Source of the DNA: an uncultured Bacteroidales bacterium
Lineage (GTDB): Bacteria > Bacteroidota > Bacteroidia > Bacteroidales > P3
NCBI GenBank assembly: GCA_905236645.1
Contig: CAJOMZ010000037.1
Location: forward strand, 1-36,608
DNA: 36,608 nt
Direction: 5' to 3'
Under the pieces are notes generated by a model, which saw nothing but the letters and a program-made list of their open reading frames with translations, searched no databases and was not told the DNA's origin. Numbering within the stretch: the stretch's first letter is position 1; each line of letters starts with the position of its first letter. This document shows, piece by piece, positions 10,508 through 18,468 of the stretch. The position numbers and the translations under genes were made by a program.

Positions 10508-12670
10508 TTATAAATTTTTCATACTCAACGATATGCGACGGCGGCGCAAGTCGACCTCCATCACCTTTACCTGCACGTGTTGATGCAGGTGCACCACCTC
10601 GTTCGGGTCGTTGACGCGGTGGTTGGCCAGCTGCGATATGTGCACCAGACCGTCCTGATGCACACCGACATCCACAAAGGCGCCGAAGGCCGTGATATTG
10701 GTCACGATGCCAGGCAGAACCATACCTTCCTGCAAGTCCTCTATCTTGGTCACGTTCTTGTCAAACTCGAACACCTCGAACTTGGCGCGCGGGTCAAGGC
10801 CCGGCTTGTCGAGCTCCTTCATAATGTCCTGCAGCGTCGGCAGGCCGCAATCGTCACTGACAAAGCTGTTTATATCTATTTTTGAGCGCAGCTCCCTGTT
10901 CGTCATCAGTTCCTCGACCGATGCGCCGACACCCTTCGCCATACGCTCCACAAGGGCATAGCGTTCCGGGTGTACTGCACTGCGGTCCAATGGGTTGTCG
11001 CTCTCCCTGACACGCAGGAATCCGGCACACTGCTCAAAGGCCTTCTCGCCAAGCCGCTCAACCTTCATCAACTCGTGGCGCGAGCGGAAAGCCCCGTTGC
11101 GGTTGCGATAGTCGACGATGCGCCGCGCCAGTACCGGCCCGATGCCGCTAACGTACGACAGCAGTTCCTTGCTGGCCGTATTCAGCTCAACGCCAACACT
11201 GTTCACGCAGCTTACCACAACGTCCTCCAGACTGTCGTGAAGCATTGTCTGGTCCACATCGTGCTGATACTGGCCCACGCCGATGCTCTTCGGGTCAATC
11301 TTCACCAGCTCGCTCAACGGGTCCATCAGACGGCGCCCGATGCTAACGGCACCGCGCACAGTAACGTCATAATCAGGAAATTCCTCGCGGGCCACGTCGC
11401 TTGCACTGTATACCGACGCGCCGTTTTCGCTCACCATAACGGCAATCACCTTGCCCTTGAAACGGCAGCGTTTCACAACCTCCTCCGTCTCGCGCCCCGC
11501 CGTACCGTTGCCGATGGCGATGGCCTCGATCTTGAAGGCCTCGACCAAAGCCTCCAGTTTCGACACCGCGGCGCGCTCCTCACGGACCGAGGTAAAGGGG
11601 TAGATGGTCTCGTTATGAATCAGTTGTCCCTGCGCATCGAGACACACAACCTTGCAGCCCGTGCGGAAGCCAGGGTCGATGGCCAGCGTGCGCTTTTGGC
11701 CGAGCGGCGATGCCAGCAGCAGCTGTCGCAAGTTCTCGGCAAACACCTTTATTGCCTCACGGTCAGCACGTTCCTTGAGCAGGTTATAGTATTCGGTCTC
11801 GATTGACGGACTGATGAGACGCTTGTAGCTGTCCCTGACGGCGGCCGCCACCTGCTGCGACGACTCATAGTTGCCACGAACAAACTGGCGCTCAAGTGCT
11901 TCCAGCACCGGTTCATCTTCCTCAGGCGCAATCTTCACACGCAGAAGGCCCTCGGCCTCGCCCCTGAACATTGCCAGGATGCGATGCGACGGCGCGCGCA
12001 TTGCATTCTCTTTCCAATCGAACCACGACTGAAACTTGCCGGCCTCTTCCTCCTTGGCTTTCACCACTTTGGAGGAGAGCATAGCACTGCGGCGGAAGAT
12101 GTTGCGCACACGGTTGCGGGCCGCGATGTCTTCGCTGACGCGCTCGGCTATTATGTCGCGTGCACCGGCAAGGGCATCGTCCACATTCTCAACGCCTTTA
12201 GCCTCGTCGACGAAAGGCATTGCCAACTGCTCGACACTGCACTGATACTGTTTCTGCAAGGCGTCGGCCAGCGGCTGCAGCCCACGCTCGACGGCCACCG
12301 AAGCACGCGTCTTGCGCTTCGGCTTATAAGGCAGGTAGAGGTCCTCCAAGTCGGTCATTGTCAAGGCGTTCTCAATGCTTGCGCGCAATTCGGAGGTCAG
12401 CTTGCCTTGCTCCTCTATGCTCTGCAGGATGGCAGCGCGACGCTTATCTATCTCTTTGAGTTTCAAAAGCAAATCGCGTATTGCCGCAATCTGCACCTCG
12501 TTCAGGTTGCCCGTGGCCTCCTTGCGATAGCGGGCTATAAAGGGCACTGTCGCGCCTGCCTCGAGCAGCTCAACGGTCTTCTCAACCTGGCGCACACCGA
12601 GGTTCAACTGTGATGCTATGATATTTGCGTAGTCCATTATGTGACGGAATTTGTCTGGGTTAATCATCAT
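10508..12670 (-). CDS. tex: Tex-family RNA-binding transcription accessory protein
   Basis: VEKTVELLEAGATVPFIARYRKEATGNLNEVQI; C-terminal S1 domain MVLPGIVTNITAFGAFVDVGVHQDGLVHISQL. Confidence 0.96.
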   Translation of the reverse strand: MMINPDKFRHIMDYANIIASQLNLGVRQVEKTVELLEAGATVPFIARYRKEATGNLNEVQIAAIRDLLLKLKEIDKRRAAILQSIEEQGKLTSELRASIENALTMTDLEDLYLPYKPKRKTRASVAVERGLQPLADALQKQYQCSVEQLAMPFVDEAKGVENVDDALAGARDIIAERVSEDIAARNRVRNIFRRSAMLSSKVVKAKEEEAGKFQSWFDWKENAMRAPSHRILAMFRGEAEGLLRVKIAPEEDEPVLEALERQFVRGNYESSQQVAAAVRDSYKRLISPSIETEYYNLLKERADREAIKVFAENLRQLLLASPLGQKRTLAIDPGFRTGCKVVCLDAQGQLIHNETIYPFTSVREERAAVSKLEALVEAFKIEAIAIGNGTAGRETEEVVKRCRFKGKVIAVMVSENGASVYSASDVAREEFPDYDVTVRGAVSIGRRLMDPLSELVKIDPKSIGVGQYQHDVDQTMLHDSLEDVVVSCVNSVGVELNTASKELLSYVSGIGPVLARRIVDYRNRNGAFRSRHELMKVERLGEKAFEQCAGFLRVRESDNPLDRSAVHPERYALVERMAKGVGASVEELMTNRELRSKIDINSFVSDDCGLPTLQDIMKELDKPGLDPRAKFEVFEFDKNVTKIEDLQEGMVLPGIVTNITAFGAFVDVGVHQDGLVHISQLANHRVNDPNEVVHLHQHVQVKVMEVDLRRRRISLSMKNL

Positions 12671-12723
12671 AAACGGCTTATTCTATGAATGTTGCAACAA
12701 ACACTCGAATCCGTTTCGCAATG

Positions 12724-12731
12724 CAAAGATA
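12724..12731 (-). promoter_or_regulatory. -7 box TATCTTTG upstream of tex
   Basis: Plus strand CAAAGATA after ATG; reverse complement TATCTTTGCAT preceded by a T-tract. Confidence 0.5.
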
Positions 12732-12865
12732 AGAAAAAAAACATAACCCCGCCTCAAAAAGGCACGACAAGGCACACCGTGACACAAAATGTCACAACGT
12801 GTCCCGCCGTGGCACAACGCCGCAAACGCGAGCCAAAAACAAGCATTGAAAACCAATGCCTTAAG

Positions 12866-12977
12866 GTACCAACTCCGGTCGTTGTACAATATATGTACAA
12901 TACTTGTACAATATTTGTACGTTTACCAATTGTACAAGTATTGTACAACTATTGTACATAACGGACGGTGTTGGTAC
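12866..12977. repeat. 11-bp-phased TGTACA inverted-repeat element (copy A)
   Basis: GTACCAACTCCGGTCGTTGTACAATAT...TTGTACATAACGGACGGTGTTGGTAC. TGTAC starts at 12883, 12894, 12905, 12916, 12931, 12942 and 12953: 11-bp steps with a 15-bp centre. The two halves are near-perfect reverse complements over about 45 bp. Confidence 0.92.
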
Positions 12978-13092
12978 GGTGCGGAAGCGGTGCCGGCAGC
13001 AGCCGTCAGGCAGGAATTGCAAGAAAAATATTCGACAAACAAAATATTTTTCCGCATAGCGCGTTACTACTGAACAATAAAAAAACTCACCA

Positions 13093-13689
13093 ATGAAGAA
13101 GATATTGATTCTCATAGCCTTTGCGATGACTGTCGGCACTGTGGCCGCCCAGGAAGTCAGCTCGCGCGCCAAAGCAATGCGTATGATGACCTATGCCAAG
13201 CCGGAATATATGGTGAAGGACATTAAAGTGCTGGCCGACACGATGATAGTCTATTCACTGGCCGACTATGTGATTTATCCCGTCGGCAAATGGGAGAATA
13301 TTGAGCAGTACATCACCAGCACGCAGCTACAATGGTACCGCGAGTCGGGATACAAGGATTTCTACGACTCTATGACAGTGTCCGTCAATACGTTGCGACG
13401 GCTCGACGACAGTTATCTCGATATGTACCGCAGCATTACGACGGGTCGCGTGGAGATGGTAGCCGGCAAACTGACCGACCCTGAAGTGGTGCTCGAGAAC
13501 GGCCTTCACGCAGGCTCGACAAAAGACGATGTTTTCAAGGTGATTTTCAAGCGTTTCCCCAAATCGTACGTGGCCGACATCAAGGTGCTTAAGGTCATCA
13601 GCGGCGCCGGCGAGGTGGGCCAGATCTACACCTTCTCGGGCAACAAACTGCGCCATATTGGTATAATCTCGAAGTACAAATATTATTGA
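13093..13689 (+). CDS. Hypothetical secreted protein
   Basis: Signal peptide MKKILILIAFAMTVGTVAAQ; clean ORF in an intergenic-flanked position; no family recognised. Confidence 0.75.
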   Translation: MKKILILIAFAMTVGTVAAQEVSSRAKAMRMMTYAKPEYMVKDIKVLADTMIVYSLADYVIYPVGKWENIEQYITSTQLQWYRESGYKDFYDSMTVSVNTLRRLDDSYLDMYRSITTGRVEMVAGKLTDPEVVLENGLHAGSTKDDVFKVIFKRFPKSYVADIKVLKVISGAGEVGQIYTFSGNKLRHIGIISKYKYY

Positions 13690-13896
13690 TTATTAGAGGG
13701 TTCGATACGATTGAAAGGTTAAAAGGTCCGCTCCCCTCGGTCGCACAAAAGGTTAAGAGAGGCTTTCTGCCTCGAATTCCGTCGACTTGCAAGATTCTTT
13801 AAGCCCCTTTCAACCTTTTGACCCTTTAACATTCCCTCCTTCCGACACCCAGACCCTCATTCCAAAAAACCCTTAAACCCTCCAACCTTTAACCTC

Positions 13897-14478
13897 GTGA
13901 AGCACATAGGCCTGTTTTTCGGCTCGTTCAACCCCATCCACGTAGGGCATTTGATTGTGGCCAACTCGATGCTGGAGCTGACCGATATGGACGAGGTGTG
14001 GTTTGTGGTGTCGCCCCAAAATCCTTTCAAGGAGCGCAAGACGCTGCTCGAGGACCACCACCGTATGCAGATGGTGCGCGTGGCCATCGACGACAACTAC
14101 CGTATGCGTGCCTGCGACGCCGAGATGCATCTGCCAGTGCCCTCATACACAGTGGTTACGCTGGCGCACCTGGCCGAGAAATATCCCGACAAGCGCTTCT
14201 CGATAATAATGGGCGGCGACAACTTGGAGAACTTCCGGCGCTGGCGCAACTACGAGCATATACTTGAGAATCATCAGATTTATGTCTATCCGCGGCCGGG
14301 CAGCACACCCGACTCGCTGGCCGGGCACCCTAACGTGCATCTGGTCGATGTGCCGACGATGGACATCTCGTCAAGCTACATCCGCCAGCAGATTGCCAAC
14401 GGGCACCCGCCGCGCTATATGCTTACCGAGCCTGTGTTCCAGTACCTTACCGAGATGCACTTCTACGAGCAGCGGTAG
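13897..14478 (+). CDS. nadD: Nicotinate-nucleotide adenylyltransferase (GTG start)
   Basis: KHIGLFFGSFNPIHVGHLIVANSMLELTDMDEVWFVVSPQNPFK; DISSSYIRQQIANGHPPRYMLTEPVFQYL. Confidence 0.95.
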   Translation: MKHIGLFFGSFNPIHVGHLIVANSMLELTDMDEVWFVVSPQNPFKERKTLLEDHHRMQMVRVAIDDNYRMRACDAEMHLPVPSYTVVTLAHLAEKYPDKRFSIIMGGDNLENFRRWRNYEHILENHQIYVYPRPGSTPDSLAGHPNVHLVDVPTMDISSSYIRQQIANGHPPRYMLTEPVFQYLTEMHFYEQR

Positions 14479-14552
14479 GCGCGCCTTGCGGCAGGCCGCC
14501 TCAGGCACGGTCTTCACCTTTGGCTTTCAGCCGGGCCACAAACGGCATAATA

Positions 14553-14581
14553 AAAGAGGGCACCTTGCGGATGCCCTCTTT
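14553..14581. terminator. Bidirectional hairpin terminator between convergent genes
   Basis: AAAGAGGGCA-ccttgcgga-TGCCCTCTTT, 10-bp perfect stem with flanking A and T runs. Confidence 0.8.
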
Positions 14582-14598
14582 CTCATTGATTCTGGGTT

Positions 14599-15471
14599 TT
14601 ATTTCTTCTTCGTAGATTTCTTTTCGGTTGCCGGCTTGGAGCTCTTTGCAGCCTTTGCAGGTTTGGCCGCCACGGTGGTTTTGGGCGCTTTCGCGGCTTT
14701 GACCGGTGCGGATGCCTTGGCGGGTTTGGCAGGGGCGGCAGCCTTTGCTGGTTTCGAAGGCTTTTCGTCCTTAGCCTTATGCGTCTTCTTGGCTTCCTTC
14801 ACCTCTTCCTTCACGGCTCTGATAGCCTTGATGTCGGCACTCTCGTTCTTGCGCCTGCGTCCGCGGTGCTCCTCGGGCGGGTTCTCTTCGCGCAGGATGC
14901 CTTCGCCGGCATCGGCCTCCTCGAGCAGCGACTCTATGTCGAGGAGTTCGTCGTCGTCAGGCTCAAGTTCGTCGTCATCGTCGCCGCTGCGGACCTCGTT
15001 GTCAAGATAACTGTCAGGGTCATCGTCCTCTGACTGGTCGCCCAGTTCGGCGGCAATGTCTGCGCTGGCAATCTCAAACTCCTTCTTGGCATCAGGCAGC
15101 CCGTCGAGTATCTCCTCAAGCGCGCCGTGACGCATCTTGCCAACGGACCTGTTGTTGCCTTCCTCCTTGTCGATAGCCTCCGACAGCGGCACGAAGTCGC
15201 TCTCGGTCTGGTCGTCGTCGCCGTAGAGGTCCTTGTCAAGGTCTTCTTCGACCAAGCCCGTGTCTATCTTCACATCGAACTTGATCATATAAGAGGTGTC
15301 TTCGGTTTCGAGTGGGACAACGAACAAAGGCTCGCCGTTGGGCTTTATGGTTTTCTGCATATACTCCTGATAGCCGTCAGGATAAGCATCTTTGAATAGT
15401 TCCCGAATTTCTTCGGTCAAGTTTTTATAGCTGATTATCAGTTTTTTCTTACGATTTTTATGGTCTGTCAT
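14599..15471 (-). CDS. Hypothetical protein with acidic centre and Lys/Ala/Pro-rich histone H1-like C-terminal tail
   Basis: DDDPDSYLDNEVRSGDDDDELEPDDDELLDIESLLEEA... followed by KPAKAAAPAKPAKASAPVKAAKAPKTTVAAKPAKAAKSSKPATEKKSTKKK. Confidence 0.82.
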   Translation of the reverse strand: MTDHKNRKKKLIISYKNLTEEIRELFKDAYPDGYQEYMQKTIKPNGEPLFVVPLETEDTSYMIKFDVKIDTGLVEEDLDKDLYGDDDQTESDFVPLSEAIDKEEGNNRSVGKMRHGALEEILDGLPDAKKEFEIASADIAAELGDQSEDDDPDSYLDNEVRSGDDDDELEPDDDELLDIESLLEEADAGEGILREENPPEEHRGRRRKNESADIKAIRAVKEEVKEAKKTHKAKDEKPSKPAKAAAPAKPAKASAPVKAAKAPKTTVAAKPAKAAKSSKPATEKKSTKKK

Positions 15472-15566
15472 TGCCTGTTAATTTTGTGCAAGTATAGTAA
15501 GATTCCATAAATGGGCAAAATTTTTTTTCAAATATTTTTCAGCCGTGGTTCTATGCTGGTCGAAAG

Positions 15567-17462
15567 TCAGGCCACAACGATACTTTCGTCGTCCTCGACA
15601 CGGAGGTTGTCCATAATGAACTCGCGGCGTTCGGCGGTGTTGTCGCCCATATAGAAAGTCAGAACGCCTTTGATGTCGAAATCCTTGTGGAGCAGTACCG
15701 GGTCGAGGCGCATATCCTTGCCGATAAAGTTCTTGAACTCGTCGGGACTGATCTCGCCAAGACCTTTGAAGCGGGTGATTTCGGCATTGGAGGTATTCTT
15801 GATGGCCTCGATGCGTTCCTCGTCGGTGTAGCAGTAGGTAGTCTTCTGCTTGTTGCGCACACGGAAGAGGGGTGTCTGCAGTATGTAGACGTGGCCCGAG
15901 GAGATAAGCTCTGGGTAGAAGCGTAGGAAGAAGGTGAGCAGCAGCAAGCGGATGTGCATACCGTCGACATCGGCATCGGTGGCTATGACAACGTTGTTGT
16001 AGCGCAGGTTCTCTATGCCGTCGTCTATGTCGAGCGCGTTGTGCAGCAGGTTGAGCTCTTCATTCTTGTACACGTCCACCTTCTTGATCTTCATAATGTT
16101 GCGAGGCTTGCCGCGCAGACTGAACACTGCCTGCGTAGCGACATCGCGGCTCTTGGTGATGGAGCCCGACGCCGAGTCGCCCTCGGTGATGAAGATAGTG
16201 GTCTCGAGGCGGCGGTCGTGGTTGGTATTGTAATGGATGTGGCAGTCGCGCAACTTGCGGTTGTTGAGGCTGGCCTTTTTTCCGGCCTCGCGCGCCACCT
16301 TCTTGATGCCGGCAATGTCCTTGCGTTCCTTCTCATTGGCATTGATTTTGGCCAGCAGAGCCTCGGCAGTGTCGGCGTGGATGTGCAAGTAGTTGTCGAG
16401 ATGGCGTTTAAGTATGTCGAGGATGTAGGTCTTCAGCAGAGGCGAATCGTTGGTGCCGTCGGCGTTGTTGGGGGCGATGTGGGTCGAGCCCAGTCTGGTT
16501 TTGGTCTGTGCTTCGAAGACGGGCTCCTGGATGCGCACACAGAGGGCGCACACCAGTCCGCCGCGGATCACTTCGGGCGCGTAGTCTTTCTTGATGAAAT
16601 CCTTCACCACACGGGCGTAGGCCTCGCGGAAGGCGCTCTGGTGCGTGCCGCCCTCGGTGGTGTGCTGGCCGTTGACGAAGCTGTAGTAGTAGTCGTTGTT
16701 CTGCCCCTGAATGTGGGTGAAGGCGGCCTCGAAGTCGCCTTCCTTGATGTAGATTATGGGGTAGAGCGGTTCGCTCTGCAGGTTGTTGTCGAGCAGGTCG
16801 AGCAGGCCGTTCTTCGAGTAGTAGCGGCGATCGTTGTAGTAGAGCGTCAGGCCGCGGTTCAGGTAGGCGTAGTTCCAGATGCGGCGTTCCACGTATTCGT
16901 TAACGAAATGGTAGTTGCCGAACAGCTTGCTGTCGGGCACGAACTCCACCAGCGTGCCGTTCTCTTCCGAGCAAGGCACGATGCCGCTGTCGAGGGTCAG
17001 CTTGCCTTCGGCGAACTCGACCGAGCGGCTCTGCCCGTCGCGCACCGCCTTAACCTTGAAAAAGGAACTCAGCGCGTTGACGGCCTTGGTACCCACGCCG
17101 TTCAAGCCCACCGACTTCTGGAAGACCTTGCTGTCGTACTTGGCGCCGGTGTTGAGCCTGCTGACAGCGTCGACGATGCTGCCCAGCGGTATGCCGCGGC
17201 CGAAGTCGCGTATGCTGACGTGCCTTTCGGCGAAGTCCACCCTGACGTTGATGCGCTTGCCGAAGCCCGACGAGAACTCGTCGATGGCGTTGTCAATCAC
17301 CTCCTTGACAAGCACATAGATGCCGTCGTCGTGGCTCGAGCCGTCGCCCAGCTTGCCTATGTACATACCAGGGCGCAGGCGTATATGCTCCATATCCTCG
17401 AGATGCACAATGCTGCTCTCGTCGTAATCGTTGTTCACGGGGGTGATGATGTCGTCTTCCAT
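15567..17462 (-). CDS. parE: DNA topoisomerase IV subunit B (type IIA topoisomerase B subunit)
   Basis: [80 protein letters not shown]. Confidence 0.95.
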   Translation of the reverse strand: MEDDIITPVNNDYDESSIVHLEDMEHIRLRPGMYIGKLGDGSSHDDGIYVLVKEVIDNAIDEFSSGFGKRINVRVDFAERHVSIRDFGRGIPLGSIVDAVSRLNTGAKYDSKVFQKSVGLNGVGTKAVNALSSFFKVKAVRDGQSRSVEFAEGKLTLDSGIVPCSEENGTLVEFVPDSKLFGNYHFVNEYVERRIWNYAYLNRGLTLYYNDRRYYSKNGLLDLLDNNLQSEPLYPIIYIKEGDFEAAFTHIQGQNNDYYYSFVNGQHTTEGGTHQSAFREAYARVVKDFIKKDYAPEVIRGGLVCALCVRIQEPVFEAQTKTRLGSTHIAPNNADGTNDSPLLKTYILDILKRHLDNYLHIHADTAEALLAKINANEKERKDIAGIKKVAREAGKKASLNNRKLRDCHIHYNTNHDRRLETTIFITEGDSASGSITKSRDVATQAVFSLRGKPRNIMKIKKVDVYKNEELNLLHNALDIDDGIENLRYNNVVIATDADVDGMHIRLLLLTFFLRFYPELISSGHVYILQTPLFRVRNKQKTTYCYTDEERIEAIKNTSNAEITRFKGLGEISPDEFKNFIGKDMRLDPVLLHKDFDIKGVLTFYMGDNTAERREFIMDNLRVEDDESIVVA

Positions 17463-17480
17463 AGTGTGCTTACTTCATTT

Positions 17481-17509
17481 TTAACGACACGTTGTCGGCG
17501 TGTCGTTAA
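17481..17509 (-). promoter_or_regulatory. Perfect 11-bp stem hairpin between tRNA-Leu and parE
   Basis: TTAACGACACG-ttgtcgg-CGTGTCGTTAA. Confidence 0.6.
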
Positions 17510-17515
17510 CATTTG

Positions 17516-17597
17516 TGCGGATGGGGGGACTCGAACCCCCACTCCGTGAGGAATTAGATCCTAAGTCTAACGCGGCTACCAATTACGCCACATCCGC
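17516..17597 (-). tRNA. tRNA-Leu (anticodon UAG)
   Basis: Reverse strand GCGGATGTGGCGTAATTGGTAGCCGCGTTAGACTTAGGATCTAAT...GGTTCGAGTCCCCCCATCCGC; anticodon loop CTTAGGA; acceptor stem GCGGATG/CATCCGC with a variable arm. Confidence 0.95.
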
Positions 17598-17651
17598 TTA
17601 ACTGCTCATCGTCTGCAAGTTACGGAATTGCAACCGGAACGAAAGCGTTTG

Positions 17652-17659
17652 CAAAGATA
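17652..17659 (-). promoter_or_regulatory. -7 box TATCTTTG upstream of tRNA-Leu
   Basis: Plus strand CAAAGATA about 55 nt upstream of the tRNA 5' end. Confidence 0.5.
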
Positions 17660-17750
17660 AGAATTTTTGCTGAAATGAGAGAAAAAGAGCCCCATTTTTT
17701 CGCATTTTTTCAACACCAAATCGCAACCGCCTCATCCTCAAGCCCTCAAG

Positions 17751-17853
17751 GTACCAACTCCGTCCGTTGTACAATATATGTACAATACTTGTACAATATT
17801 TGTACGTTTACCAATTGTACAAGTATTGTACAAGTATTGTACATAGTTGGTAC
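17751..17853. repeat. 11-bp-phased TGTACA inverted-repeat element (copy B)
   Basis: Core identical to copy A except one base in the right arm. TGTAC at 17768, 17779, 17790, 17801, 17816, 17827 and 17838. Bounded by AAGGTACCAACTCCG and GTTGGTACGGTGCGG. Lacks the ACGGACGGT block of copy A on the right. Confidence 0.92.
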
Positions 17854-17954
17854 GGTGCGGAGGCGGACCGGCAACGAAAAAAAATCCGTTCCGTGTGTAA
17901 TATTTTCGCTCCACCGTCCGTTATATAGGCATACAAAAATTAATTTCAATCCCT

Positions 17955-18464
17955 ATGAAACTCGCAAAAAAATTATTGGCAATCCTTTTCGTGGCCGCAG
18001 CGGTCACATTGTCAGGATGTAAGAAAGACGACCCCGAACAGCCGCAGCAGCCAGAGCAGCCGCAGCAGAACGACACTGAACTGGTAGGCACATCGTGGGA
18101 GACGAGTATGCAGAACGACTTTACGTATGAGGACATTACAATGCACTTGGAAATGCTGTCGATGCTCGACTTCACCGACCTCACCGCCGGTGAGCTGTTC
18201 ATAAACATCACAGCCACAGCCACCGACATTCCAAACTTCCCGCCGCAGGAGCAGACGACCACCGAACCCTTCACCTACACCTTGCACGGGTCGGAGCTTG
18301 TCCTGACCGCGACGTATGTCAGCGAAGAGACAGGCCTGAGCGAGACATACAGCATCAACGCCACCTACGACAAGCAGGCCGAGACGATAACCATCGACTT
18401 CGACGACGAAGAAATGACCGAAATGATGGGGACTGCCGTTGCTGTCTATACCCGCGTAAGATAA
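17955..18464 (+). CDS. Lipoprotein with probable lipocalin-like beta-barrel domain
   Basis: Lipobox LSGCKKDD; Pro/Gln linker; ELVGTSWETSMQND... predicted beta-rich; stop 4 bp before the next ATG. Confidence 0.75.
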   Translation: MKLAKKLLAILFVAAAVTLSGCKKDDPEQPQQPEQPQQNDTELVGTSWETSMQNDFTYEDITMHLEMLSMLDFTDLTAGELFINITATATDIPNFPPQEQTTTEPFTYTLHGSELVLTATYVSEETGLSETYSINATYDKQAETITIDFDDEEMTEMMGTAVAVYTRVR

Positions 18465-18468
18465 GGAT

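Noticed and set aside
12866-12977. Rho-independent terminator
   Set aside because: It lies between divergent gene starts, lacks a following T-run and has internal 11-bp periodicity not needed for termination.
12689-13073. Short ORFs across the TGTACA array
   Set aside because: Translations are repeat artefacts (YNTCTIL-type) and cross the palindrome.
15954-17549. 531-aa plus-strand ORF
   Set aside because: Antisense of parE and runs into the tRNA-Leu gene; no recognisable domain.
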